A DNA stretch of 64,000 bases, from positions 10,124,853-10,188,852 of the forward strand of contig QVOM02000023.1 of the NCBI GenBank assembly GCA_003586115.2, in the 5' to 3' direction. The position numbers and the translations under genes were made by a program. Below the pieces are notes generated by a model. That model was given only the letters and a program-made list of their open reading frames with translations, was not told where the DNA came from and searched no databases. This document shows positions 1 through 11,211 of this stretch, one piece after another (position 1 is the first letter of the stretch; every line of letters begins with the position of its first letter). Origin of the DNA: Salvator merianae (lineage: Eukaryota; Chordata; Lepidosauria; Squamata; Teiidae).

Positions 1-840
1 GGAGTTGGAACTGCAAACATAATTTCTGCTAAGGCTGAGGAAACCGAATCAATACTTCAACAATATTTTCTATCTCCTGAATTTGCTTTTACTTTGCAAT
101 TTCAATCCTAGGCTGGGAAAACCAAGGGATTTTTGCGTGTCGTAAACGATTGGGGAGGGGGGAAAAAACACACGAGAAAGACTTGTAAAGATGTCCTATT
201 ATTTTCAAGCTATTGACATTTGACTATTTATTTTCAGTGTTTGTGCTTGGAAGAGGGTGGAGATGGCAAAACTGGTGAATATTTTTATTCTGAGTAAATG
301 TGGAAGGGTCATTCTTGCTTCACGAAGGGTTAAAACTTAGTTTAAGAAAGTCTGTTACTACATTTGCTGCCTGCCTTCTGAGAGCCCTGGAGCAATTACT
401 TTTGAAGCAACGACATCAAAAATGTACATTACCTTTGAACCTTCAGCTGCGAGGCTCCCCAGAACTTTGGGAATACAAAGCGCCAAGCTACCTCTGTTAG
501 TGGAAAGGGACCTTAATCCGTGGAAGAAATTCTGTTAGAAAAGAGAAGGCCTGGCTTGGACTGAGGCGCCAACTTGAGTTGTTATGTTTTCTGGGCCCCT
601 GTTGAAGATCTATGGGGGATTGCTGGGTCGTATTGGTTTCTTTTTCTACCCTTGGCCTTGATATTTTGAGAGGGAGACTTTGAGGGCATCTGCGTGGAGA
701 GGGGAGAATATGCACTTGTTGTCCCCGGAAAGACTGCAATTGTGTATGTGTTTTAAAAGCAAAAGATTTTCACCTATTTATATGATGAACTGTATTCCTT
801 TCTCTAGAGCTCTTAGAATGGCTTGCAACAAACTATAAAC

Positions 841-1008
841 AGGCAGGAGGCCTCTAAAGGCCATTTGCAGGGAGCAGGTGAAGGTTTTGCCTTCGTCTTC
901 TGCTTGGGATGCCCAGAAGCAACTGGTGGACTACTGAGTGAGACAGGATGCTGGACTAGACGGGCTGTGGCCTGATCCAGCAGGGCTCCTCACGTTCTTA
1001 TGTTTTTA
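841..1008 (+). mobile_element. CR1 LINE 3' end fragment
   Basis: The family hallmarks are present: GGCCATTTGCAGGGAG, GGACTAGACGGGCTGTGGCC, GATCCAGCAGGGCTCCTC and a tail of TTCTTATG units typical of CR1. Confidence 0.75.
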
Positions 1009-1104
1009 TAAGCACACATTTTTAAAAAAATATTGCCAAAACAGCCCACGGAATCAATTGAGGTTAATCCATTGATAGAACAGCAGCCAATTCAACCAGA
1101 TCTG

Positions 1105-1440
1105 GGAGGCCCACCTGGTTGTACCACCACCTTCAGTTGCTAAAGGGCTGGGCACCCAGGATGGGGTCTTTCCAGTGGTGGCCCTCTGAGTATGGAACAG
1201 TCTCTCCATTGAGATGCACCAGAGGACCTTTAGCTGGGGAAACAACTTCCTCTCCTCACTTTCAGACCCTGTTCCTGTTTTCAGCGTGTTCATTTTTTTC
1301 ATTTTTCATTTTACTGCTGCAACCAATTCTCCCCCTCCTCTGCTCTAGCCACAATGGGCACCAGCCCCTCTTTGACCCCAACTATACATCCCCCTCCCTC
1401 CCTCTTTCTCTCTTTACCTTGTCAATGTTTTGTCTATATT
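1105..1440 (+). mobile_element. L2-like LINE 3' fragment
   Basis: This contains the GGTGGCCCTCTGAGTATGGA-type stretch that corresponds to the end of L2-type ORF2 (V-A-P-R-L-W-N-like), followed by a pyrimidine-rich 3' part. A similar copy lies at 34075-34420. Confidence 0.45.
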
Positions 1441-1494
1441 TGCTTTAACCCAGACGCCCCTGTTGTTGCTCTGTAGCCCTGGGACACCGTCCCC

Positions 1495-1850
1495 TCTCTC
1501 CTATCAACAATAATTAGTCTTGTAAGACTAATGGAAGAAATCGTGTCTAATTACCTTGTTGAAGGCCCAATTATACTATTAACATTCACGGGCTGGAAGC
1601 TAATGATGGGGAGAGCCTCTCATTTGCATAAGCATTAAGTTAATTGAGCTGGAAGCTATAGGGCATAGAATGGGAGGAGACAGAGGGCCAGGCCAGGTGG
1701 GGGGGGGATGGGGGCGTTGCAGCAGGGTGGGGGGGAGAAGGAGGGTCAGGTTACAGAATGGGTAAGGATGTCTAGATCAGGACAATTAATCTGACAGTTT
1801 TATTAATTAACGGCAATCTGATTACCTAGAAAGAATAGCATTTGGCAGCC
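1495..1850. promoter_or_regulatory. Enhancer-like conserved noncoding candidate
   Basis: Repeat-free, AT-rich sequence with dense homeodomain cores (TAATTAG, TCTAATTACC, TTAATTGAGC, TATTAATTAACGG) and an octamer-like ATTTGCATAAGC. A G-rich stretch (1690-1745) interrupts it. Conservation is inferred from composition, not measured. Confidence 0.4.
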
Positions 1851-3509
1851 CTTTGGAAAAAAAAAGGGGGGGAGTGAAACTCATCTTCATTTCACTCCCA
1901 GAGAAGAGCCCTCCCTGTGGCTAATGGCTGTCTGGTAATGGAAAGCCCAGCTGATTCTCTAATGTAGCCCAAAGGACTGGATTCCCTTTGGACTTTTAAA
2001 GGATGCCCAGGATGAGGCAGGGTTTGGAGCAGGCTGCCAATGGAGGTGTCCGTTTGCAGCTGGAATGAGCAGCCCGGCATCCAGAGCAGAGGGGTGCGGG
2101 CGAGGTCTTCCTTCCGCCCCTGCAGGTCTGGCATGGGGGTGCCTGACCCATAAGAGCAAAACGGGGAGCGCCCTACCCCACCCTCTAGGTCTGCCAGGGC
2201 TGCGAAGCCAACATGGAGAAGGGAAGAGAGAATCGTGAGGACAGGGAAACTGCAGAAGCCCAGTTCCATCCGAGTGTCCACGGCTAGGCAGCACAGAGAT
2301 GTACAAAGCTGGGAACCAGCAGATAAGGAAGGGGCAAAGTTGCGAAGCGAGGCTGCGATCAGACGCAGCACAAATGAAGCATCTCTGAGGCAGCTTCAGG
2401 GTGGGATCCTTCACACCACAGTCTGCCCTTCCTCCCTCTCATAAACCCTTACTGCTGGAAAAGGTGGATCAGAGAAGGTTTGGCAACGCAAGTGCCACAC
2501 ACTGTCTCTCAGAGATGCCCCTTTTGTTATGTCTGAACACAGCCTGAGGAATTTGGCCTTGAGTTGATAAGCGGAGAGACCATGTACTGGGTGGGGGTGG
2601 AGGCCATGGAGAAACAGAGGCAAGGCAGTTGCTCAGTACCCTCCAGGGGTGGAGCAGGGAGGCCCCCCTCTGTGCCTTTGCGGGGTATGGGTGGGTGATA
2701 AGGATTCATCCTGCTTCCCACCCCCATGCTTGGTCTTTCTGCACCACCACCACCACCACTCCGTAGCCCTCATCCATGCCATGCTGCTGCCAACTGAAGC
2801 TTTCTGGGCCCCGCAGAGTAGGGAGGACCCATCTGTGCCGCGCTGCCACCACTACACCGAAGCCTTGTGGGTCCCAGAGACTTCCTTCCCCTCAGCTCTT
2901 TCCCGGGTCCGTTTCTTGCAGCAGAAACGGACTCAACGCTGGGATAATCCACAAACCGGATAGTCCCAACTGGGGAAGGAAAGTCTCCAGAAAAGATGAA
3001 GGGAACTTTCAGGTCTGGGTCCCTGAGGACTGCGGACGTCTTCTCTTCACATCAAAGGTAGGGTGTGACCACGACCTGAGATTGATATAACTACAGTATA
3101 TCAGACGCTGTAGGTTATTTACTTGAAGCAGGAAATCAAGTCAGGACTGAGGGATCTCCTGCCTTGTGTTCTGTTCATACGGCTGGTGAGTCTCCTAGCA
3201 GTCACTAGTGGATGAAATATATTTCTTGTCTACACACCATACTCCTGTAAGCTGAGGTTGGCTGGCGTAATAACGGAGAAATACCACATCAAGCCGAGCT
3301 TTGATAGATTGAGAATTATGTTTTTTAATTCAGAACCGTATCCCGAGAGCTCATAAAACCTCAATCATGATGGAGGGTCCAATAAACACTGGGTGGTCAT
3401 AAATATTTATCTGAGAAATGGCTTTGTGAAACATTTAGTTGTTGGGTAATAAGCAGATCAGAGGAAATGGGTGAGTGGAAGTCTGAAGCTACTAATCTTG
3501 GGCAGGATT

Positions 3510-3667
3510 GCCTCTCAAGACCATTTGCAGGGGGTTGAGAGCAGGTGAAGGTTTGGCCTTCATCTTCTGCTTGAGAATGCCCAGAAAGAATCGGTGGGCC
3601 ACAGTGTGAGACAGGATACTGAACTAGATGGGCTGATCCAGCCAGGGTTCCTCTTATGTTCTTATGA
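3510..3667 (+). mobile_element. CR1 LINE 3' end fragment
   Basis: CCATTTGCAGGGGGTTGAGAG through AACTAGATGGGCTGATCC to the TTATGTTCTTATG tail. Confidence 0.75.
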
Positions 3668-3884
3668 AATGGCATCTCACCACCTCCTAGAATTGTGTTT
3701 GGATCTGGTTTTTTTTCCTCTCTATCCCAATCAGTGACTTATTTAGCCTTTACTTGGACAGGATGGAACGTTTCTCCTTCTCCAATTTTGACAGGGGTAC
3801 AAACCAAGAGGTCTTTATTAACTTGCTGCTTTTATAATAGGAACCCGGTGTGGGTGGTCTTGCCCCTCCTTCCTGTCTTACCTG

Positions 3885-4120
3885 GAAGATCAAATGCAAT
3901 TCATGTAAAATATTTACTGCCTTGCACGACCGCGAAGGTGACCCTCGCCGTTGATAAATCTCTATCCATTGCTATCGCCTGATCTCTTTGAAGCCTCACA
4001 CTTTGGTGGCTTCGCTCGCATGGACGTAATAACTATTTAACCTTTAAGCTCTTTAATCTTGTTTTATCTGCTTGTCAGAGGACCGTAATAAATCTATCTG
4101 ACTTACCTCTTAGTTTTTGT
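3885..4120. promoter_or_regulatory. Enhancer-like conserved noncoding candidate
   Basis: Unique sequence with CCGTTGATAAATC, TAACTATTTAACC, CTTTAATCTTG and CGTAATAAATC motifs and no repeat signature, next to the SINE at 4198. Function is inferred. Confidence 0.35.
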
Positions 4121-4197
4121 CCTCGCTGCTACCCCTGCCTAGGACTGACCAGGACTGATTCTTGCTGCCTCTGGATTTAGTTTGCCCATAGAGTCCC

Positions 4198-4392
4198 CGG
4201 GAGGGGCTGTAGCCCAGTGGTAGACCAAACTGCTTGGAGAGCAGAGGGTTGCCAGTTCGATCCCCAGCTTCTCCCCAGGAGTAGGTAATGGCAAACCACT
4301 TCTACATCTCTGCCAGGAAGACTGCCTAGAGGTGCCTGTGCAGTCTACCGGGAGTCAGCTATAACTCGATGGTACCCAACAACAACAGAACA
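4198..4392 (+). mobile_element. tRNA-derived SINE (lizard type)
   Basis: A tRNA-like head with A box (GGCTGTAGCCCAGTGG) and B box (GGTTGCCAGTTCGATCC), then the family body GGTAATGGCAAACCACTTCT and an AACAACAACA tail. Confidence 0.85.
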
Positions 4393-4597
4393 AGTCATTT
4401 CGGAACTTGCTCAGGACTTGTTCTGTGAAGAGCCTGAAAAGAAGATTAGGGCAAAAAGTTATCTATCATTGAAATCATTCTCCGGACGAATTAGGAGATG
4501 CTTTGAGAATTTATCTCAAAACAGCAGCCTTTCTGAAATGTGTCATTCTGTTAATTGGGTACTGAAGTCACAAACCTTATTTCTTCAGAGGGTCTAA

Positions 4598-4810
4598 GGG
4601 CCCAGCTACACCCAAGTTTTAATGCACATTCTACCTGCCTTCAAAGTGGGAGAACGTATCAGCAAAATGACCAGCCCTTTTCTTTTCACATTATCTAACC
4701 CAAAGGGGAATCTTCTGGGATAGAAAATGCTAAAATAAAGCTGTTTGTCACTTTTCTTTCATTCTGAAGATGGATTGAATATGGATTCGAACTTAGGTGT
4801 AGCTGGGCCC
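4598..4810. mobile_element. Hairpin MITE with terminal inverted repeats
   Basis: The element starts GGGCCCAGCTACACCCAAGT and ends ACTTAGGTGTAGCTGGGCCC, a near-perfect inverted pair. The arms continue inward (TTCAAAGTGGGAGAA against TTCATTCTGAAGATGG), so almost the whole 213 bp can fold on itself. No coding capacity. Left and right flanks do not show a clear target duplication. Confidence 0.7.
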
Positions 4811-5439
4811 TACGTGGTTTGGCTTTGGAGTGTTAACCAAGCTAAGAAAATATTTTGCAAAGGCCAGTCAATCTGCACATCACAAAGCAGACACAAGAAC
4901 TTTCTGAACATTTTCAACTCTTTTGACCTCCCCTATGACGAAGTGATCGGCTTAGACTGAGGGCCTTGAAATCCAGCACAAATCTCTGATGGATTCCCCA
5001 TGTGAAAGTTGAAACAGTTCCCATATCTTTTGGATAATCAGCATCCACCAACCATTTTTCGTTTCCATCGTGTTTGGGTGTCGGTGTTGGTTGTTTACCT
5101 GAAACAGGTGCATTTGTGGACAGTTACAAGTCTTGCAAACAACCCTTGCAAACAGATCTAGCAGACAACCCATGCAAACCCGTCTTGCGAACCCGTCTCG
5201 CAAGCAAGTCCTAAATGCAGCTATCGGCAGGAAACGATGGCCACGCGCCACGCTGCTTAATCACGTAATTGCCGTGTGACATTCGATTTGGTGGATTTAA
5301 GTTTCTCCGCCGGTGGGTCTGTGCCTCATTGACCTGCTCTCCCCCACAGCCCTCCGAGGGGGAGCATCTTAACTACACCGAAGTTTGGCCAGGGTTCTAC
5401 ATATTACAGTAGCGACACGGATGCAAACAGTTGAAGTAT

Positions 5440-5745
5440 TTGGGAACAATGAAATATGCATGGCTATCTGTGACAACCCTATAAAGCAGAGCAATTAGCC
5501 GCGTAATCCAAGAAAGCCGAGGCGGACGGCGGCCCACCGTTCCCTATTAGCTAAATGCTTTTTGTATTTGCGCTTCCCATCAAATCAACTAACACTTCCT
5601 TTAATTGGTTCATGAATTATACAGCGGCGCGGCATTATAATTTAATCACTAGTAAACATTCCTGGGGCCCCACTGTAAAATGTATCGCGCTCATTAATTC
5701 GTTAATTTCAGCAGATGGAAAGGGAAACGGGCTCGGATGAACAGC
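5440..5745. promoter_or_regulatory. Strong enhancer-like conserved noncoding candidate
   Basis: About 300 bp of unique sequence with many developmental factor cores: ATATGCATGG, GAGCAATTAGCCGCG, CTTTAATTGG, CATGAATTATACAG, TATAATTTAATCACTAG and CGCTCATTAATTCGTTAAT. This texture is typical of deeply conserved vertebrate enhancers. The small open frame across it is not credible as protein. Confidence 0.5.
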
Positions 5746-5989
5746 AGTAAGATGGGGCCCTCCGGCAATGGGGGAAAGATAAAATGGTGTGTGTGTGGGG
5801 GGGACATTTAGGGATTTTTTTTTTTTTTTAAAGGCCTGTCAGAAACTCAATGTGTGAGCTGTCAACAGCCTGGGCCCTTTTCTTCCTGCCCCTCCCTTCC
5901 CATTCGCCCCCCCCCGTTTTTCCTTCTCTCCCATTACCCCACCCACCGGCTGGAATTGACTGACGGATTCATATGGAGGCTTGTCATCC

Positions 5990-6195
5990 TGTCTTTAAAC
6001 ATCAAGCCGGCGGGTAAACCGAACCCAATGTAAATTATTTCTTGTCTTACGGGGCCCCCCTTTCTCCGTCCCCATGAATATTTCATGGCGGGCAGCATAA
6101 ATATTAATTCTAATAGCTCTGCACGGTGGTTATTATTTCTGTCTTATGACAAATATTCATAAAATATTCAGCACCCTTTTTTGGAACAGTTACAC
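5990..6195. promoter_or_regulatory. Enhancer-like conserved noncoding candidate
   Basis: Unique AT-rich block with CCCCATGAATATTTCATGG (a near palindrome), CATAAATATTAATTC, CTTATGACAAATATTC and TAAAATATTCAGCACC, suiting POU, forkhead and homeodomain binding. No repeats. Confidence 0.45.
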
Positions 6196-6284
6196 ACTTG
6201 ATTGTGAAATTTCTTCCCCGGCTTCCTGGGGACACGCTAAACATATTGGGGTTCTCTTGATGGATTCCTTTCCTCGCCACCGCC

Positions 6285-6545
6285 CTCCATTCTCTTAATT
6301 AATACCACGAAATATAAATATTTAATCCGATTTATTTTGCGTTTTCCCCAGAAGCGAACCCTATTAGGCGGGAGAAGGGCTGTCTGACAATAGTTAAATA
6401 GGGGAAATTTATTCCCTATTAGGAAATTGGTTACTTTTGACATGCGTGTAAAATGACACATCATCGGTCCTTTTATTTCCCCATTTTGCATGTTTTTGTG
6501 TCTCTTCTGCCACCTTACTTCCCGCAATTAATATTATTCAAGGAT
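6285..6545. promoter_or_regulatory. Enhancer-like conserved noncoding candidate
   Basis: Unique AT-rich block with CTCTTAATTAATACC, TATAAATATTTAATCC, the direct pair CCCTATTAGGCGGG / CCCTATTAGGAAATTG, and GCAATTAATATTATTC. Probably continuous with the block before it. Confidence 0.42.
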
Positions 6546-7250
6546 TTAGATCTTGCCCCTAGGAAAGTTTCCACTGGAACTGTTTGGGAGCAGATTATAA
6601 TCCTGTGGTGACATCCAGCCCTTAAATGCTCCTGCTTCTCTTATGAATACTCTGCGTCCAAATAATACTTTGAATCCTTTTCCGTGTGCTGTCAAAATAC
6701 TTGAGGTCACTGTACACCCTCTGTTACCAATGAAGGGACAAAGGCTGTGGAAACAGCCATGAAAACAGCTGTGAAAATGGCCATTTATGTTGCCGCCAAC
6801 CGGCGGTTTAGATCTGGGGCTTCCGATTTACCCGTGTACTGAAACAGCATCTCCTGTTCGCAGTCATGCAGGAAACTCAGCACCTTTAACACAACCGGTT
6901 GCTCATCACAATTTTAGGGCTGTCCATTTCTTTCCTCCTGAACGCCCCTGCGGTCCTTTCGTCTGATTGGCTGCGGCGAGGCACGTCTCTCTGGGCTAGG
7001 AGCCATGATGCTGGGGCCACCAGAAATGGAGATGAAGTGGAGCTTCTGTCAGGTGGGCCAATGCGCCTGGCTGAGCTAGGCTGGAGTTATAACATGGTCC
7101 TGTTGATGCTTAGATCACCTAAACATAGAGGGGTTAAGGGTTTCTGGCCATGACTTGAGGCCAGGGCTGCCCACCTCGAGCTCTTTCATGCTTTAGGGGA
7201 GCTTTTATTTTATTTATTTACGAATTTATATCCCAAAGGTCCCAAGGTGG

Positions 7251-7475
7251 GTCTGCGTTTACACCTAATATTTTAATCCAGCTTCAGTCCATTTCCAAAG
7301 TGAGAGAACACAGCAGCAAAGTGACTAACTGTTTGTTTTTTGGCTTTATCTAACTCAGAAAATCCTCCTCTGAGTTAGATAATGGGGGGTGGAGAATGAC
7401 TAGTCGCTTTGCTGATGGATTCATCCACTCTGAAGGTGGACTGAAGCTGGATTAAAACTTAGGTATGAACGCAGC
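7251..7475. mobile_element. Second copy of the hairpin MITE, inside an L2-like tail
   Basis: The arms GTCTGCGTTTACACCTAAT and TTAGGTATGAACGCAGCC are inverted partners, and the internal GTGAGAGAACACAGCAGC matches the copy at 4598. L2-like sequence flanks it on both sides (7205-7250 and 7485-7800), so it appears nested. Confidence 0.6.
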
Positions 7476-7484
7476 CATAGAGTA

Positions 7485-7800
7485 CTCTTGAAACAGCACC
7501 CTGGACAGCACCCAGAGAAAGCTGAGCATCAAAGGCCTGGGTGAAGAGGGATGTTTGAACCTGGTGCCGAAAACCATATGATGTAAGTGCCTGGCAAATC
7601 TCCAGAGGGAAGCTGTTCCAGAGTCTGGGGGCCATCACCAAAAAGACCCTCTTGTGTGACCCTGGCCTCTTTCTCCTTCTTACTCCCAGGATGAGTAGCC
7701 TTAATCATATCCAGCAGAGATATGGCAGAGAAAATATGGAAATGGGGTCAGGGCAAATCACAAGGGGTGTCCCTCAGCATTGAAGTAGCATCGCAGAACC
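7485..7800 (-). mobile_element. L2-like LINE, ORF2 C-terminal remnant
   Basis: The minus strand encodes APRLWNSFPLEI, the conserved end of L2-type ORF2. The reading frame is degraded. A TTTATTTATTTA tail at 7207 lies on the expected side. Confidence 0.6.
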
Positions 7801-8294
7801 AGATGGGATAAACCTCTAAGTGCTGGGCTCCTTCTTTTCTGACTCATGGCTTCCTAAGCCACTGGAACTCTTGGCTCTCCAATTGTGCTGTGATTAAGCC
7901 TGCAATTAGGGGGAATGGGGCCGGTTTAGTAGTACGCAAAAGGAACTCCTGCCCCGCCATCTCTGTCCCTGATCTGTGAAGCGCCATTGGAAAAAAAACC
8001 CAGGAGAATCCAGCAATGATGACATAACAAATGAGGATAAGGGGAAGGGAGGGAATAAAAATGAGAGGAACGGAGAGGCAGAGAGAAACCCTTGTGGATT
8101 CTGTCAGCGTCCCGCCTGCAGAGCTGATTTTTTTAAAAAATATGTATTTTATGGGTTTTTTTGGGGGGAGGAAGGAATTTTAAGAGTCACTTCACAAAGG
8201 AAGCTTCTCAGAAGCTTTAAAAACCTTTCAAACCATTTGCAGTCCTTAGGAACCAAGGCGGGGGGGGGGGATTCTCTCTTTTCCCAGTATTTAT

Positions 8295-8510
8295 TTATTT
8301 ATTTATTGATTGATTGATTAATTGATATATATCCCACCCTATATCCGAAGGTCTCAGAGCAGGTTAACCCAACTTCAGGTTGCTTTCAGAGTGAGAGATC
8401 ACAGCAGCAAAGGGACAAGCTGTCTTTCCTGATGTGTTCTTTCTGTCTGAAGCTGGTCCAAAGCTGGATTAAAATTGAGGGGTAGATGGATTCATGGTCT
8501 ACATCCACAC
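8295..8510 (-). mobile_element. L2-like tail with partial MITE
   Basis: TTATTTATTTATTGATTGATTG and ATATATCCCACCCTATATCC match the L2 tail. It is followed by GTGAGAGATCACAGCAGC and AAAGCTGGATTAAAATTGAGG from the hairpin MITE family. Confidence 0.45.
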
Positions 8511-9459
8511 GCATCTCTCTGTCTGTCTGTCATTCTATCTACGTGCTTTTCCTTTATATAGCTGGACATTAAGGACAAATCTTTGATTAGGAAACAGAGG
8601 AAGAATTCCTGGGCACCCTGATTCTTTCAAGCAGCTGAAAGTTGAATTTCCATGGCTTTGTTCAACCAGTTGCCCTCTCTCTGGGCCTCGTGTTTTGGGG
8701 CAGTTGGGTCTATTCTAGATATATGATCTTTTTTTCATTGCTGTGAACCCGCTGGGACCTTCTGGTGAAGGGCGGGGTTTAAATTCCAAAATAGATAGAT
8801 AGATAGATAATTAAATAAAGCTGACCTAGGAGGTTTCATGGTCAACAAAACTCCTTCTCGTATTAAGAGACGGGTTTATACACAGCTGGGGAAGATTTGG
8901 CTTTATCAGTTATGCCCCATTTTAAGCTTGGAGCAACAGGGGGGGCTCCCCCCCCATTTTTTTAAAGGAGTGCAAAGCACGCAAAATAGAAAGTGGGCAT
9001 CTGGTCCCTGCAGAACAGGAAGAAGATATATGGGCTATTTTAGCAGAGGAGAGGAAGACGAATGGGCTTCTATTTTTAAAAGCTGCAACTTCACCAGAAA
9101 AACTAAGCAAATAGAAGTTTAAACGCTGTGTTTAAAGGCGCTTTGAGCAGCCCAGCGACCCTGCCTGAAGTGTCCAGTCCCGTTTCTGGCCTCAGAATCG
9201 TTCAGCTGGATGACTTCGCATCCAGACTGAGTCTACGATTTCGTAGCCGACCCCTCCTTCCAAACAGTTGGACACCCTGCAACTGCCGTCTCCCTCCGAC
9301 TATTCTGCACATTGGCGCAGACAAATTGCAAGTGGTCGGAGGCCCAGAGCACTGTGGGAATGTAAAATGGCAGCCCCCTCCATGAGATAGCTCTGCTAGA
9401 GAATATCTGGAGGTATCGCTGGTTGGGAGAGAGGGGAAAGACTGTGTAGAGGACAAAGT

Positions 9460-9745
9460 GCCCTTGGCTTCCATTGGTGGACTGGGTCTCCCCTTCATGG
9501 TGCCATTGAATTCCATTGGTAGATTGGGCCTCACCTCTGTGGGCCCTTGACTTCCACCGGTAGACTGGGCCTCCCCTCCATGTTGCCCTTGACTTCCATT
9601 GGTGGACTGGGTCTCCCCTTCACTGTGCCTTTGAATTCCATTGGTAGATTGGGCCTCACCTCCGTGGGCCCTTGACTTCCATGGGTAGATTAGCCTCCCT
9701 TTTGCAGTGTCATTGACTTGTACCAGTTGGGTGGGTCTCACCTCT
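9460..9745 (+). repeat. 42-bp minisatellite with a three-unit higher-order repeat
   Basis: The motif CCATTGGTAGACTGGGCCTC or close variants starts at about 9471, 9513, 9554, 9596, 9638 and 9679, a period of 41-42 bp. Units 1-3 resemble units 4-6 in order (variants GGTGGACTGGGTC, GGTAGATTGGGCC, GGTAGACTGGGCC). A 210-codon minus-strand frame across it arises only because 42 is a multiple of three. Confidence 0.8.
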
Positions 9746-11060
9746 TCTGACAGCTCGGGAAGGGTCCCCTGTGTAATGCTCAGCAACTCCAGGAGGATCT
9801 GTGGTTTGGCCGCCGCTGCAGCAGCATTCGCCACTCCGAGCCCTCCCGAAACAGCGCCACCAACTTCCTTTCTGTCAGCCTTTCCTCCCCATTCCCCCTC
9901 CCCACTTTGCCTTCATTGCTGAGACTAGGCTGAATAATAAGAGATGTCTTCTCCAAAAGAGACTTATCTCCGACAAGGCACTTCCAAGGTTCATTTTGCT
10001 GGCAGCTTTTTATGTGTGATGGCTGATTCACCCCCTCTTCTCTCCCAGAGATCTGCTACCTTTTGTTTTCTTTTCTCACGTTAGCGGCTGTGAGTGGCGA
10101 CAGGGTTTCTTGATGTGCCAGGTTATAATCCTTTCACGTTTTTGTTTGTTTATTTTGGAATATAATAGGAAGAGCCGTTATCAATTATCAGGACTGTAAA
10201 TGCAAGTGTCATTTTCCTCTCCCATTCCTTCCATACCTCTGCTTTAATATTCATCTGGAGACGCTTCGTCACAAGTTACCGGTTCTGACAATCACATTTC
10301 TCTGCAGTTGTTGGGCAATAGGAACAAAACAGAAACAAAATGTTTGGAGTGTAAGGGATAAAAGAGTGTTGAAAACTGTTATATTCTCCAGCTGTCTTTG
10401 GAATCAGTTTTGGTGTTTTCCTTTTATTGTTTGTTTGGGTTTTTTTTGTTTTTATTATTGCTAGGCCAAGTTCTATTTATTTATTTACTTATCTGAAAAC
10501 GCCATGCAAACAGGAAGTCATTATCTGTAAACATCTGAAGAGCGGGAGAAATGATTTTCATAACTTTAAGTTCTACAAAGGAACCTCGTAATCTGCTAAG
10601 TGTGCGTGCCGTGCCGTGTCATGGGGATTTACTTACCTTTTTTTTTTTTCCAAGGCCCTCTGACTTTCATCTGATCTGATCCTTCCTACTAACTGTAAAA
10701 TGTTCCCTTTGGTGAATGTCTAAAGCCTGCAGTAACCAGTCTGAGCGGCACACGCGCTGAAAATGAAATAATGAAATGAAATATAAGAGCTAAGAAACAG
10801 AGCTTGGGGACAGCCCAAGGAGAAATTGCGTGCGGCAGAAAATTTGCGCAAGATCCTTTCTCCGCCATTGTCAGGACAAGTTCATTTGCATGAAGTTGCA
10901 ATGCACTGGAAGGGCGCAGGGAGAGAAAGTTAAAAGATAACAAGAGGCCTCCCTTCTTCCGTGTTAGGCTCGAAAATTGATGGCTGTGCTCTTCAAAAGT
11001 AATCTTTATATTATGAAGATAGCTAGAACTCCAGATTGTGCTTCGTACTGTAAATTATAA

Positions 11061-11110
11061 TACAGTGGTCCCTCTTATAACATGAAGCCAAGCACAGGGA
11101 TAGCGTGCAT
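11061..11110 (+). mobile_element. Possible DNA-transposon end (Tigger-like terminus)
   Basis: TACAGTGGTCCCTCTTATAAC resembles termini at 38542 (TACAGTCATCCCTTATATAACC) and 45047 (TACACCCGTCCCTCCTATAA). This fits a pogo/Tigger-like inverted repeat, but the other end was not resolved. Confidence 0.3.
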
Positions 11111-11211
11111 GTGTTCGTTCTCCAGGGCAAAACCAACTGTCCTCAAACACCCCCTGTTACGTTGCGGCTAAGGGTACTGTTAACATTTCCCCTCTTTCTC
11201 TTTCCAACTAG

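Larger units (their letters stand above)
1..11211 (+). other. AK8 intron sequence
   Basis: I find no exon of a known gene here. The interval holds CR1, L2-like and SINE fragments, two copies of a hairpin MITE, a 42-bp minisatellite and several enhancer-like AT-rich blocks (listed separately). The rest (for example 1-840, 1860-3080, 8520-9400) shows nothing I can name. Confidence 0.7.

Noticed and set aside
9460..9745. Regular spacing considered as a CRISPR array
   Set aside because: Units are contiguous and diverged without unique spacers, and the DNA is vertebrate.
9202..9834. 210-codon minus-strand open frame with repeated QSTNG-like peptides
   Set aside because: It is the translation of the 42-bp minisatellite, whose period is a multiple of three; there are no splice or start signals and no family match.
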